A stretch of 64,000 nt of DNA from Larkinella terrae. Its GTDB lineage: Bacteria; Bacteroidota; Bacteroidia; Cytophagales; Spirosomataceae. The notes beneath the pieces are model-generated. The model was not told where the DNA came from and searched no databases. It saw only the letters and a list, made by a program, of their open reading frames with translations. Shown here piece by piece: positions 36,128 to 43,948 of the stretch (positions are counted from its first letter, which is position 1; the number at the start of each line of letters is the position of its first letter). The position numbers were made by a program, and so were the translations under genes. The stretch covers positions 434,001-498,000 of the forward strand of contig NZ_WJXZ01000012.1 in assembly GCF_009668025.1 (NCBI RefSeq), in the 5' to 3' direction.

Positions 36128-37987
36128 ATGAAATGGTTTTTATCGCTCGGAGCAATTATTCTTTTTCTCCAACAAGCTTACGCACAGTCCACTTCCGTAA
36201 ATTTTGATAGCCTCAAGGCAACACTGGTTCTTAAACCGGATACCATTCAGATTTCTGAATACCAGAAATTTGCCGAAACCATGCTCCACAAAGGGCAGGC
36301 TGGTGATGCCCAAATGGCATTGAATACCGCTTTGTCAATTGCCAAAAACCTAAAAAACGGGCGCTACATCAGTAAGGTCTATCAGTCGCTCGGCCAGTTA
36401 GAAATCGATCAGGGAAATTTTGTTCAGGCACTTGGGCGTTTTCAGGAAGCACTTGACTACCTCAGAAGTTCACCGGTTTTATACCAGAAGATTGAGATTT
36501 TACTGCGGATTGGCCAGACTTATTTCTCGGTAAATGACCTGAAACAAGCGGAGTTGTATTACCGCGAGGCTTTGCAACTGGCCCGCCAGTATAACCGACC
36601 GGTTTCAATGGCCGATGCTTATTCTGAACTGGCTAATCTGGAAGACACCCGTAAAAACTCCCGGCAAGCGTTAATTTACAATGAAAAAGCCATTGCTATT
36701 TACAAGGCCAATGGTGAGGAATATATTGGAACGCTATTCAACCGGGCCATTGAATTCAAAAACGCCGGCAAGTACGCGCAATCGGAACGGATTTACCGGC
36801 AATGTCTCGAATATGCCGAAGAACACAAAGATGAATACCTGAAGGGATATGTCTACGTCAATCTGCCTAATACGCTCCTCCTTCTGAATCGCACGGATGA
36901 GGCCGAGAAATACGCTCAGTTAGCCTTGAAATGGAGTGAAACCGGTCCGGAACGGCTGAAAATAAGGGAGGAGGTTTTTGATATTTTAACCCGCATCTAC
37001 GAAAAAAAGGGGCAGGATCACCAGGCACTGGCTTATTTTCGCCAGAAAACCATGTACCGCGACAGCGTGCTGAATGCCGAAAAAGCCCGCCAGTTGATCA
37101 TGGCAGAAAACCGCTATCAGGCGCGGGAAAAAGAAAGCCAAATCCGGAAACTGGATGAAGAAAACAGTCGGAAAGCCCAGCAGTTGGGATGGCTCAGCGG
37201 AGGACTGGCAGTTTTGATCGGGCTCCTGGGGCTTTCATTCTGGCAATACCGCACTATTCGGCGCACCAACGCCCGGCTGATGGAAAACAACCGGGTTATT
37301 TCCGAAAGCCACCAGAAAATCAGTGATCAATCGCAGCAGTTAAAAACGCTTTTGCGGGAATTGAACCACCGCGTCAAAAATAATCTGGCGATTGTTTCGA
37401 GCCTGTTGCGGCTGCAATCGAAACGTCTGGAAGACGAGGGAGCCGTCCAGGCCGTTCGGGCCGGACAGCAACGCGTTGAAGCCATGGCGTTGATTCATCA
37501 GCGGCTTTACATGACCGACAATGTGTCGACCATTAACATAAAGGAATACATTACGGACCTTTTCGACGGTTTATTGATTGCGTACGGATACGACAAAACC
37601 GCTTTTGATCGGGAAATAGATATCGAACACGAAGAACTTGATGTCGATTTATCGGTTATTCTGGGCCTTATCCTGAACGAAATCCTGACGAATGCTTTTA
37701 AATATGCCTACGAGCATGTTCCGCGCCCCTTTCTCCGGATCAGCCTGTCTGCCGACGATTCCGATCATCCAAACCAGATTCGGCCGCAACTGACGCTTGA
37801 AGTGCAGGACAATGGTGCCGGCATGGACCCCGGGCGTTGGGAACGGCCTACCGGTTCCTTTGGCAAACGATTGATTACGTCGCTGAGCGAACAGGCCGGT
37901 GGTCAGTTGGAAGTCAGTAACCGAAACGGCACTTATTACCGGCTGATTATTCCGCCCTTAAACTCCTCCGGATCAGTGGCCGCTTAA
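36128..37987 (+). CDS. TPR-containing histidine kinase of the HisKA_2 type
   Basis: 619 residues. A signal peptide (AIILFLQQAYAQ) precedes about five or six TPR units (roughly 45-340; GRYISKVYQSLGQLEIDQGNFVQALGRFQEAL is a clear pair). One membrane segment (about 353-373) is followed by a coiled coil. The H-box RELNHRVKNN has the phosphorylated His at residue 414, and ATP-binding segments include LNEILTNAFKYA, DNGAGM and GSFGKRLITSL. The TPR part would be periplasmic and sense a protein or peptide. It probably pairs with the response regulator upstream. Confidence 0.9.
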   Translation: MKWFLSLGAIILFLQQAYAQSTSVNFDSLKATLVLKPDTIQISEYQKFAETMLHKGQAGDAQMALNTALSIAKNLKNGRYISKVYQSLGQLEIDQGNFVQALGRFQEALDYLRSSPVLYQKIEILLRIGQTYFSVNDLKQAELYYREALQLARQYNRPVSMADAYSELANLEDTRKNSRQALIYNEKAIAIYKANGEEYIGTLFNRAIEFKNAGKYAQSERIYRQCLEYAEEHKDEYLKGYVYVNLPNTLLLLNRTDEAEKYAQLALKWSETGPERLKIREEVFDILTRIYEKKGQDHQALAYFRQKTMYRDSVLNAEKARQLIMAENRYQAREKESQIRKLDEENSRKAQQLGWLSGGLAVLIGLLGLSFWQYRTIRRTNARLMENNRVISESHQKISDQSQQLKTLLRELNHRVKNNLAIVSSLLRLQSKRLEDEGAVQAVRAGQQRVEAMALIHQRLYMTDNVSTINIKEYITDLFDGLLIAYGYDKTAFDREIDIEHEELDVDLSVILGLILNEILTNAFKYAYEHVPRPFLRISLSADDSDHPNQIRPQLTLEVQDNGAGMDPGRWERPTGSFGKRLITSLSEQAGGQLEVSNRNGTYYRLIIPPLNSSGSVAA

Positions 37988-38002
37988 GTTCAACTCGTTT
38001 CG

Positions 38003-38899
38003 CTAAAACGAATACAAAAAGCCAATCGCCAATCCCTGGCTATACTGAATGGCGTTGTCCTGATCCTTGTCGTACAGAACGATTCCCGTCAGGCTGACAT
38101 TCACAAAGCGGTTTACTTTTGCTGTTAACGACACATCGAGCCGGTGATCGATGGCGTTGAGGGTTGAATAGTTGGCAAACATCTGATACCGGGCTTTTAC
38201 ATTTAGGTTTTCGGCCACGTTGCGGTCAAAGTTGGCAATCAGCTGAAAGGCAAATTCATTGCGGACGGTTTTTCCGGGAAGTACGCCGTAGCGCGTGGGT
38301 ACGCCAATGCTGATAGCGTCATCGGTTACGAACGTTTGCCGAATCGTTCCCAGACCAAACTGCAGATTAAAATACGTCGTTGGTTTGTATTCCAGACCCA
38401 TTGACTCCGTCAGGTAGGCGGGGGCAAAAAAATTCGAAATCAGGACGTTGCGCTCCCCACCGCCCGGCAATGCCTCGTAGCGATACCCCGTTGCAAACTG
38501 GGATAGAAAGTTAATATTTCCGAAAGCCAGCCAAACCTGATTCAGTCGATAGCCCACTTTGGTATCTAAAAAAATCCGGTCGACATTTTTCCGGGAATCC
38601 TGCCCCTGGTTTTTTACGATACCGTACTGCAACTGGGCTTCACTCGTCCAGTTGAACCGGCGCTGCATGTAATCGGATTTTGCGTTAAAAAAGGCCCCTA
38701 AAGCAATTGAATTTACACCCCCACCCTTCCAGTTGCTGCTGAATGAGCCCTGATTTAGATTGATACCGGCCTGTGCCGATCGTTTCCAATAAACCGTATC
38801 GAGCGGGATGACTTTTATTGAATCAAGCCGGGTCGGTTTTTGGGCCATTGCTGATAGGTTCCAGCCAATTAAAAAAAGTATAAAGGCAAATTTTTTCAT
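38003..38899 (-). CDS. DUF3078-type outer-membrane protein
   Basis: 298 residues from ATG 38899 (frame open to 38947, which overlaps the upstream gene). The signal FAFILFLIGWNLSAMAQ precedes WKRSAQAGINLNQGSFSSNWKGGGVNSIALG, the typical start of DUF3078 proteins, in which each strand alternates polar and non-polar residues. The chain ends in GLAIGFLYSF, a barrel-type C-terminus. It is probably an outer-membrane beta-barrel of unknown role. It is convergent with the histidine kinase gene and follows the MscS-like gene on the reverse strand. Confidence 0.85.
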   Translation of the reverse strand: MKKFAFILFLIGWNLSAMAQKPTRLDSIKVIPLDTVYWKRSAQAGINLNQGSFSSNWKGGGVNSIALGAFFNAKSDYMQRRFNWTSEAQLQYGIVKNQGQDSRKNVDRIFLDTKVGYRLNQVWLAFGNINFLSQFATGYRYEALPGGGERNVLISNFFAPAYLTESMGLEYKPTTYFNLQFGLGTIRQTFVTDDAISIGVPTRYGVLPGKTVRNEFAFQLIANFDRNVAENLNVKARYQMFANYSTLNAIDHRLDVSLTAKVNRFVNVSLTGIVLYDKDQDNAIQYSQGLAIGFLYSF

Positions 38900-38939
38900 A
38901 AAAATCGCGTGATTAATGACCAGAAAATAAGAGATAAAG

Positions 38940-39767
38940 TTAATCAAACACCTCTACGTTGTGGGATTGGAGGCTCTGGAGTGGAATAATGGTGACCGTG
39001 TCGCCAGTCTGAAGCGTTAATGACGTATTATCGATTCGAATGACGGTTCCTTTCGTGTCGCCAATACGGATAATTTGCCCTTCATAAAACCGGTTTTTGC
39101 TGTAGAAAGAGGATAAAATATTGGCCATTACGTCGCGGGAAGCAATGCCGTAGCCAATTGCAAAGGCAAAAATGACGCCCCCGATCAGCAAATTAAAACT
39201 CGATTCCAGCAACTCCGTATTGATCCCGGCCTGGCCGAGTGCACTGATCAGCGTAATAATCAGGAAGAAAAAGAAGACAATCATCCCCAGTAATTTCCCG
39301 GACGCAATGTTGAACGACTGACAAAGAGTGATAACCGCCCCTTTCAGCGCATCCGCGATCAGTACGCCCACCTGCAGCATGATGGCTGCGGCAATCAGGC
39401 GCGGAATAAAATCGACAAGCGATTTCACCATTTCCGTGATAGCCGAAACCCCCAGTGTTTCGGTAGCAGCCATCAAAAAAACCAGCAACACGAAATAATA
39501 CAGAATTTTTGCAACGATGTCGCTCAGCTTTATCTCGGTTTTGAGCCGCTTGATAAAATCGATCTCCGTTAGCCGATCGCCGATCCGGTTCAAACCGACG
39601 CGCTCCAGAACTTTCGATACGAGCAACGACAGCCCTTTTGCCACGCCGAATCCTACCGCAATGATAAATGCTGCCCCAATGATCCGGGGTACAAAATCGA
39701 TAAATTGGTTAATCAGGGACGTAAACGTATTGATCAAAATATCGATAAAAGCAGGAATTCGGTTCAT
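38940..39767 (-). CDS. Mechanosensitive-channel-like protein (CmpX/MscS-related)
   Basis: 275 residues with about five membrane segments in the pattern of CmpX-like proteins (paired TM_helix repeats: PRIIGAAFIIAVGFGVAKGLSLLVSKVL near 27-55 and PRLIAAAIMLQVGVLIADALKG near 122-143). The C-terminal part has an MscS-like beta domain: GYGIASRDVMANILSSFYSKNRFYEGQIIRIGDTKGTVIRI. It may act as an osmotic safety valve. The 3' end overlaps the open N-terminal extension of the DUF3078 frame. A small ORF and an ECF sigma gene lie upstream on the same strand. Confidence 0.85.
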   Translation of the reverse strand: MNRIPAFIDILINTFTSLINQFIDFVPRIIGAAFIIAVGFGVAKGLSLLVSKVLERVGLNRIGDRLTEIDFIKRLKTEIKLSDIVAKILYYFVLLVFLMAATETLGVSAITEMVKSLVDFIPRLIAAAIMLQVGVLIADALKGAVITLCQSFNIASGKLLGMIVFFFFLIITLISALGQAGINTELLESSFNLLIGGVIFAFAIGYGIASRDVMANILSSFYSKNRFYEGQIIRIGDTKGTVIRIDNTSLTLQTGDTVTIIPLQSLQSHNVEVFD

Positions 39768-39779
39768 ATTGATGCTTAG

Positions 39780-39974
39780 TTAGGCAGATCTGCTGGGAAG
39801 TTTAATGGCTGAAACCAGAGTTGATGCTACACCAAACAAATCATCAACGTAGACCTCCACCACGGAGAGTGAATTACGAATCAAATCAATTTCCGAAACC
39901 AGTTCTTCTTTCACATTGGGTGGACACGTGTCCGGCAGTTCAATTTCTTTAAATACGTTGTAAATCGATTCCAT
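39780..39974 (-). CDS. Small uncharacterised acidic protein
   Basis: 64 residues, not recognised. It is acidic, has one short C-terminal hydrophobic stretch (VDDLFGVASTLVSAIKL) and a single Cys. It sits between the ECF sigma gene (29 bp upstream) and the channel gene (12 bp downstream), all on one strand, so it is probably part of the same transcript. Its position after the sigma factor would suit an anti-sigma role, but no family signature supports this. Confidence 0.6.
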   Translation of the reverse strand: MESIYNVFKEIELPDTCPPNVKEELVSEIDLIRNSLSVVEVYVDDLFGVASTLVSAIKLPSRSA

Positions 39975-40003
39975 TGGGTTGTTGTATCAAATTTTAACTC
40001 GGC

Positions 40004-40615
40004 TTATTTATTGAGTTTCATCCACGCAATGAATTTGGCCAGCAACAGGGTCACGAAGATCAGCGTTTCCATATACCGTTTTTTCAACTTTTCCTTCGCC
40101 CGTTTCAGCCGCATTTTAACGGCGCTCTCGCTCAGATTGTGGATGTCAGCAATCTCTTTAATGCTGACTTCGTCCTGGTACTTCATCAGCAGCAAACTTT
40201 GCTCTTCCATCGTCAGGTAGCCTAAAGCCGATTTCAACCGGTGGGCTTCCATTTCCATCAGTTCGTCATCACCACCTTCGTCGGGCAAATCCATCTCGTC
40301 ATCGACCGGGACTTCAGCTTTTTTCCGGTTTGTACGCATTTGATCCGTACAATAATTATAGGTGATTGAAAACAGCCAGGTCGAAAACCGGGATTGCTCT
40401 TTAAAACTGCTCAATCGCATGATCAACCGCAGAAAGATGTCGTGGGTAAAATCTTCGGCCTTCACCGGATCTTTAGTGAACATCAAACATTTTCGGTACA
40501 CTTTATCGCTGTAACGGCTATACAGAAGTTCAAAGTACCGGTTACTTTGATTCTCAACATACAGACGTACGAGTTCTTCGTCTGTCATCCGCTTAACTTC
40601 CAACGATGCAATCAT
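40004..40615 (-). CDS. ECF-type RNA polymerase sigma factor with hydrophobic C-terminal tail
   Basis: 203 residues. Region 2 (about 20-90; YFELLYSRYSDKVYRKCLMFTKDPVKAEDFTHDIFLRL in parts) and region 4 (about 127-180; LTMEEQSLLLMKYQDEVSIKEIADIHNLSESAVKMRLKRAKEKLKK in parts) match ECF sigma-70 factors. An acidic linker (VPVDDEMDLPDEGGDDELMEMEA) separates them. The last 20 residues (ETLIFVTLLLAKFIAWMKLNK) are hydrophobic, which is unusual and may tether the protein to the membrane. It probably heads a unit with the small ORF and the channel gene. Confidence 0.9.
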   Translation of the reverse strand: MIASLEVKRMTDEELVRLYVENQSNRYFELLYSRYSDKVYRKCLMFTKDPVKAEDFTHDIFLRLIMRLSSFKEQSRFSTWLFSITYNYCTDQMRTNRKKAEVPVDDEMDLPDEGGDDELMEMEAHRLKSALGYLTMEEQSLLLMKYQDEVSIKEIADIHNLSESAVKMRLKRAKEKLKKRYMETLIFVTLLLAKFIAWMKLNK

Positions 40616-40750
40616 CCTATAAGACGCTTAAAAATTTTAAAGTAACGCTCGGTAGCTGTTTTAGTGAGATAAAGCACCCAAATTGTTACTAAATAACCGT
40701 ATCCGTGACTTGAATGTACAAATAAAATTAAAAAAGAGTATATATCATAG

Positions 40751-40782
40751 AAAAGGCCCAGTCTAAATAGACCGGGCCTTTT
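40751..40782 (-). terminator. Terminator after tsf
   Basis: AAAAGGCCC-GTCT (40751-40764) pairs with AGAC-GGGCCTTTT (40769-40782) with one mismatch and an AAAT loop. It lies 36 bp past the tsf stop and ends the ribosomal-protein/tsf unit. It is symmetric and could also act on the other strand. Confidence 0.85.
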
Positions 40783-40817
40783 CCAAATTGTATGAAGTCA
40801 AAAACCGTGTCCGGTTT

Positions 40818-41651
40818 TTATCCAATTGCCACGCGCTTGAACGCCGAAATAGTCAGCCCTTTGCTGGTTTTTTCTAATAATTGAGCAATGGTAACGGATG
40901 AATCTTTCACAAATTCCTGGTTCAGCAGCGTATTATCTTTATAGAATTTTTGCAGCTTACCCAAGGCAATTTTTTCCAGCATGGCTTCCGGTTTGCCTTC
41001 AGCCCGCGCCTGATCTTTACCAATTTCGATTTCGCGCTCAACGATGGAAGAATCAACACCATCTTTGTCGATAGCAACCGGTTTCATGGCGGCAATCTGC
41101 ATGGCGATGTCTTTTCCAACTTCGGTCACATCCGTCGTGCCAGCGTTGTTCAGACCAACCAATACGCCCAATTTTCCATTGGAGTGATTGTAGGCCACTA
41201 CTTTCTCGGCCGTAACGACCTCGTAAGCCGTCACATCCAGTTTTTCGCCGAGTTTACCGATCAGATCGGTAATGTGTTCCTGCAACGAACGACCGTCGCC
41301 CTGGGTCAACGCCAGCAATTCTTCTTTGGTAGCCGGTTTCGCAGCTACGGCATTATCCATCAGCGCCATTGCCAGGTTCTGGAAATCAGCCACTTTCGAT
41401 ACGGGCTCCGTTTCGCACGCAAATCCAACCACGCGACCGGTTTTACCATCCGGGCTCACATGCGTCAGAACGATACCTTCGGAAGTCGTATTATCAGCAC
41501 GTTTGTTGGCGATTTTCTGGCCCTGCTTCCGCAGGATATCTTTTGCTTTTTCAAAATCGCCATCGGCTTCGGTCAGGGCTTTTTTACAGTCCATCATACC
41601 GGCGCCAGTTTCCTGCCGGAGTCTGTTAACGTCTTGTGCGGTAATAGCCAT
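40818..41651 (-). CDS. tsf: Translation elongation factor Ts
   Basis: 277 residues, usual length. The N-terminal UBA-like domain VNRLRQETGAGMMDCKKALTEADGDFEKAKDILRKQG (in parts) carries the hallmark TGAGMMDCKKAL. The dimerisation/core domain has FACETEPVSKVADF (the TDF-type contact region) and the C-terminal part VLVGLNN. EF-Ts recycles EF-Tu-GDP. It follows rpsB, the standard arrangement. A hairpin lies in the spacer. Confidence 0.97.
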   Translation of the reverse strand: MAITAQDVNRLRQETGAGMMDCKKALTEADGDFEKAKDILRKQGQKIANKRADNTTSEGIVLTHVSPDGKTGRVVGFACETEPVSKVADFQNLAMALMDNAVAAKPATKEELLALTQGDGRSLQEHITDLIGKLGEKLDVTAYEVVTAEKVVAYNHSNGKLGVLVGLNNAGTTDVTEVGKDIAMQIAAMKPVAIDKDGVDSSIVEREIEIGKDQARAEGKPEAMLEKIALGKLQKFYKDNTLLNQEFVKDSSVTIAQLLEKTSKGLTISAFKRVAIG

Positions 41652-41726
41652 TGTTTGTTTTAATTGTCTGTTATCGAGTTCGTTATTGTGAATGAGTGGA
41701 TTATCGGTAGTCCGGATAACCTGAAA

Positions 41727-41760
41727 CGGAATAGCCCATAGCGAGGCTACGGGCTATCCG
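41727..41760. repeat. Hairpin in the rpsB-tsf spacer
   Basis: CGGAATAGCCCATAGC pairs with GCTACGGGCTATCCG with few mismatches around a short loop. It lies between the rpsB stop (41801) and the tsf start (41651) on the reverse strand. It might adjust tsf expression relative to rpsB; no T tract is seen. Confidence 0.6.
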
Positions 41761-41800
41761 AAAATATTAAGCTGGCAACCTGCGTTGCTCCTAGATAGTC

Positions 41801-42640
41801 TTAATCCTCCTGTTCTTCTGCGTCATCAGCAACCGCAACCGGGCTGCTTTCATCATCGGCAACCGTTTCACCTTCGGCTTGCGCTGCTTTCACGTCTTCA
41901 GCCCGTTTTGCTTCTTCTTCATCCTGCAAACGCTGATCGTCTTTATCCTGTTTCCGCTCGAGGAGTCCTTCTTCGATGGCCTTTCCGATCGCCAGGGTAA
42001 TCAGACGGATCGACTTGTACGCGTCGTCGTTTGCCGGGATTGGATAATCAACATCGCTCGGGTTTGAATTGGTATCGCACATGGCGAAAACCGGGATACC
42101 CAGGCGTTTTGCTTCAGCAACGGCAATGTGCTCGCGCTTTACATCCACAATAAACAAAGCGGCTGGCAAACGGGTCAGGTCGGCAATACCGCCCAGTACA
42201 CGCTCCAGTTTCTCTTTCTCACGGAATACTGTCAACCGCTCGCGTTTGGCGAGGCTTTTATACGTTGTTTCGTCCTTCATCATTTTCTCGATGCCCTGCA
42301 TCTTCTTCAATGATTTCCGGATCGTCGCAAAGTTGGTCAGCATACCACCCAGCCAGCGGTCGGTTACGAACGGCATTTTCAACCGGCGTGCTTCTTCCGT
42401 GACAATTTCCTGTGCTTGTTTCTTGGTTGCAACAAACATCACCTTACGGCCTGAACGAACGATACCTTTCATCGCAGCCGCTGCTTCGTCGATCGAAGCC
42501 AGCGTCTTGTTCAGGTCAATGATATGGATACCGTTTTTCTCCATGAAGATATACGGTGCCATACGGGGATCCCATTTCCGGGTAAGGTGGCCAAAATGCA
42601 CACCTGCATCCAGAAGATCTTTGTACTCTACTTGTGCCAT
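41801..42640 (-). CDS. rpsB: 30S ribosomal protein S2
   Basis: 279 residues from ATG 42640 (MAQVEYKDLLDAG). The frame is open to 42721, but that extra part has no S2 character. LLDAGVHFGHLTRKWDPRMAPYIF, VTDRWLGGMLTNFATIRKSL and PVFAMCDTNSNPSDVDYPIPANDDAYKSI (in parts) are conserved S2 segments. The last 50 residues form a very acidic tail rich in D, E and A (DEEEAKRAEDVKAAQAEGET). S2 binds the platform side of the 30S subunit. It belongs to the unit rplM-rpsI-rpsB-tsf. Confidence 0.97.
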   Translation of the reverse strand: MAQVEYKDLLDAGVHFGHLTRKWDPRMAPYIFMEKNGIHIIDLNKTLASIDEAAAAMKGIVRSGRKVMFVATKKQAQEIVTEEARRLKMPFVTDRWLGGMLTNFATIRKSLKKMQGIEKMMKDETTYKSLAKRERLTVFREKEKLERVLGGIADLTRLPAALFIVDVKREHIAVAEAKRLGIPVFAMCDTNSNPSDVDYPIPANDDAYKSIRLITLAIGKAIEEGLLERKQDKDDQRLQDEEEAKRAEDVKAAQAEGETVADDESSPVAVADDAEEQED

Positions 42641-42680
42641 TTGAAAATTTGAAATAAAAAGAATAAATGTGATTAATACG

Positions 42681-42806
42681 CAGCACCGCACGTCGGCATC
42701 AGGCAAGTGCGGTCTGGACAACTAACTGGTTTAACGTTTATGGCTTTTCGTTTATGGTTAGAAGAAGTCTTCTTTACCCGTAAACCAAAGACTATAAACG
42801 CTAAAC
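42681..42806 (-). promoter_or_regulatory. Structured rpsI-rpsB spacer (possible rpsB leader)
   Basis: Two structures lie in this spacer. An imperfect 33-bp inverted repeat (42731-42806) has AGAAGA-AG-TCTTCT at its centre. A second, nearer rpsB, pairs ACCGCA (reverse strand) with TGCGGT around 17 nt (plus-strand 42685-42713). Genes for S2 are often autoregulated by a structured leader in other bacteria. Whether this one works that way is inference. Confidence 0.4.
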
Positions 42807-42814
42807 TGAAAAAA

Positions 42815-43201
42815 TTAACGTTTCGAGAACTGGAACCGGCGACGAGCCTTGGCGCGACCGTATTTTTTCCGTTCAACCATGCGGGAATCACGAGTCAGGA
42901 AGCCTTCTTTTTTCAAAGCCGGACGAAACTCGGGGTTCAGTTCACACAGCGCACGGGCAATTCCCATCCGGGTTGCTTCGGCCTGGCCGGAAATACCACC
43001 ACCGCGAACGTTTACTTTTACATCGTAACCTTCCGGCGCGTTGATCGTTGCCAGCGGCTGCTTCAGAACGATTTGCAGAACTTCCGTAGGGAAATAATTT
43101 TTGTAATCTCTGCCGTTAATAACGATGTTGCCCGTACCGATGGAGAGGTACACGCGCGACACGGCTGTTTTCCGGCGACCTAATGCGTTGATTCGTTCCA
43201 T
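42815..43201 (-). CDS. rpsI: 30S ribosomal protein S9
   Basis: 128 residues, normal length. [31 protein letters not shown] opens the domain (in parts), [21 protein letters not shown] is the conserved core and [17 protein letters not shown] is the positively charged C-terminal tail that reaches the P-site tRNA. It follows rplM, as in almost all bacteria. Confidence 0.98.
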   Translation of the reverse strand: MERINALGRRKTAVSRVYLSIGTGNIVINGRDYKNYFPTEVLQIVLKQPLATINAPEGYDVKVNVRGGGISGQAEATRMGIARALCELNPEFRPALKKEGFLTRDSRMVERKKYGRAKARRRFQFSKR

Positions 43202-43213
43202 TGTTTAAGATAT

Positions 43214-43275
43214 GAGACGGAAGACAAAAGAGAAGAGACGAACGATATTCTTTTATCTCTTGTCTACTGTCTATT
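43214..43275. repeat. Imperfect inverted repeat in the rplM-rpsI spacer
   Basis: A left arm with AGAC-GGAAGACAAAAGAGAAGAGAC pairs imperfectly with a right arm containing TCTCTTGTCTACTGTCT. It is built of GAGAC/AAGAC-like units similar to those at 52451-52520. Not obviously a terminator, because cotranscription of rplM and rpsI is expected. Confidence 0.5.
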
Positions 43276-43285
43276 CTCTAGGTTA

Positions 43286-43735
43286 TTAATATTCCAGTTT
43301 TACTTCTTTCGGTTGCTGCGACGTGTGCGGGTGTTTGTCACCGGCGTAAACGTACAGGTTGGTAAATAACCGGCTACCCAGGCGATTTTTCGGCAACATG
43401 CCTTTGATGGCGTGTTCCAGAATGAAGGCCGGGTTTTTCGACAGCATTTCCCGGGGTGTCCGGAAACGCTGACCACCGGGATAACCGGTGTGACGGGTAT
43501 ACACCTTATCGGTCAGTTTTTTGCCGGTCAGTTTAATTTTTTCGGCATTGATGATGATGACATTGTCACCGCAATCAACGTTGGGCGTAAAATTGGCCTT
43601 GTTCTTGCCACGGATGATTTTTGCCGCCTGGCTAGCCAACCGACCCAACACCTGATTTTCCGCGTCAATGACCACCCAGTCCTTCTGCGCCGTCGCTTTG
43701 TTGGCCGAAATGGTCTTGTAGCTTAACGTATCCAC
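43286..43735 (-). CDS. rplM: 50S ribosomal protein L13
   Basis: 149 residues, taking the GTG at 43735 as start (V/M-DTLSYKTISANKATAQKDWVVIDAE), which is where Bacteroidota L13 proteins begin. The frame is open upstream to 43786, but that part overlaps the promoter and leader. GRLASQAAKIIRGKNKANFTPNVDCGDNVIIINAEKI (in parts), TRHTGYPGG and HAIKGMLPKNRLGSRLF are conserved L13 segments. Promoter and hairpin lie directly upstream. Confidence 0.96.
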   Translation of the reverse strand: MDTLSYKTISANKATAQKDWVVIDAENQVLGRLASQAAKIIRGKNKANFTPNVDCGDNVIIINAEKIKLTGKKLTDKVYTRHTGYPGGQRFRTPREMLSKNPAFILEHAIKGMLPKNRLGSRLFTNLYVYAGDKHPHTSQQPKEVKLEY

Positions 43736-43790
43736 TTGTTTATGGGAGATTATATATTGATAGACAATTACTTGCGCTATACACAAAAAG

Positions 43791-43808
43791 TCCCGTCCAA
43801 AAACGGGA
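43791..43808 (-). promoter_or_regulatory. Leader hairpin of rplM
   Basis: On the reverse strand TCCCGT pairs with ACGGGA around TTTTTGG-like loop, and CTTTTT follows. It starts at about the predicted first base of the rplM transcript. It resembles a short terminator or a ribosomal-protein leader stem. Function is inference. Confidence 0.5.
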
Positions 43809-43811
43809 GTG

Positions 43812-43843
43812 CAAATATAGAGTCTATATTTCTGAATTACAAC
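43812..43843 (-). promoter_or_regulatory. Promoter of rplM-rpsI-rpsB-tsf
   Basis: On the reverse strand a GTTG box (43843-43840) and TATATTTG (43819-43812) are separated by 20 nt, matching the Bacteroidota -33 and -7 (TAnnTTTG) consensus. The GTG start of rplM lies about 75 bp downstream. Confidence 0.75.
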
Positions 43844-43859
43844 AGAATATTAAGAAAAA

Positions 43860-43933
43860 GGAGGAAAGAGCGGGAGTAGAAAGGGAAGACATGATCTATT
43901 GTCTTATCCTTCTCTATTCCCGCTCTTTCCTCC
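43860..43933. repeat. 16-bp inverted repeat downstream of the coiled-coil gene
   Basis: 43860-43875 (GGAGGAAAGAGCGGGA) pairs exactly with 43918-43933, and an imperfect extension continues inward. It lies between rplM's promoter and the end of the coiled-coil gene and could terminate that gene's transcript before the rplM promoter. Confidence 0.7.
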
Positions 43934-43948
43934 CTTACCTCTTTCCGC

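Noticed and set aside
42641-42721. 27-residue N-terminal extension of rpsB
   Set aside because: S2 proteins begin at MAQVEYKDLLDAG-like sequences; the extension is not S2-like.
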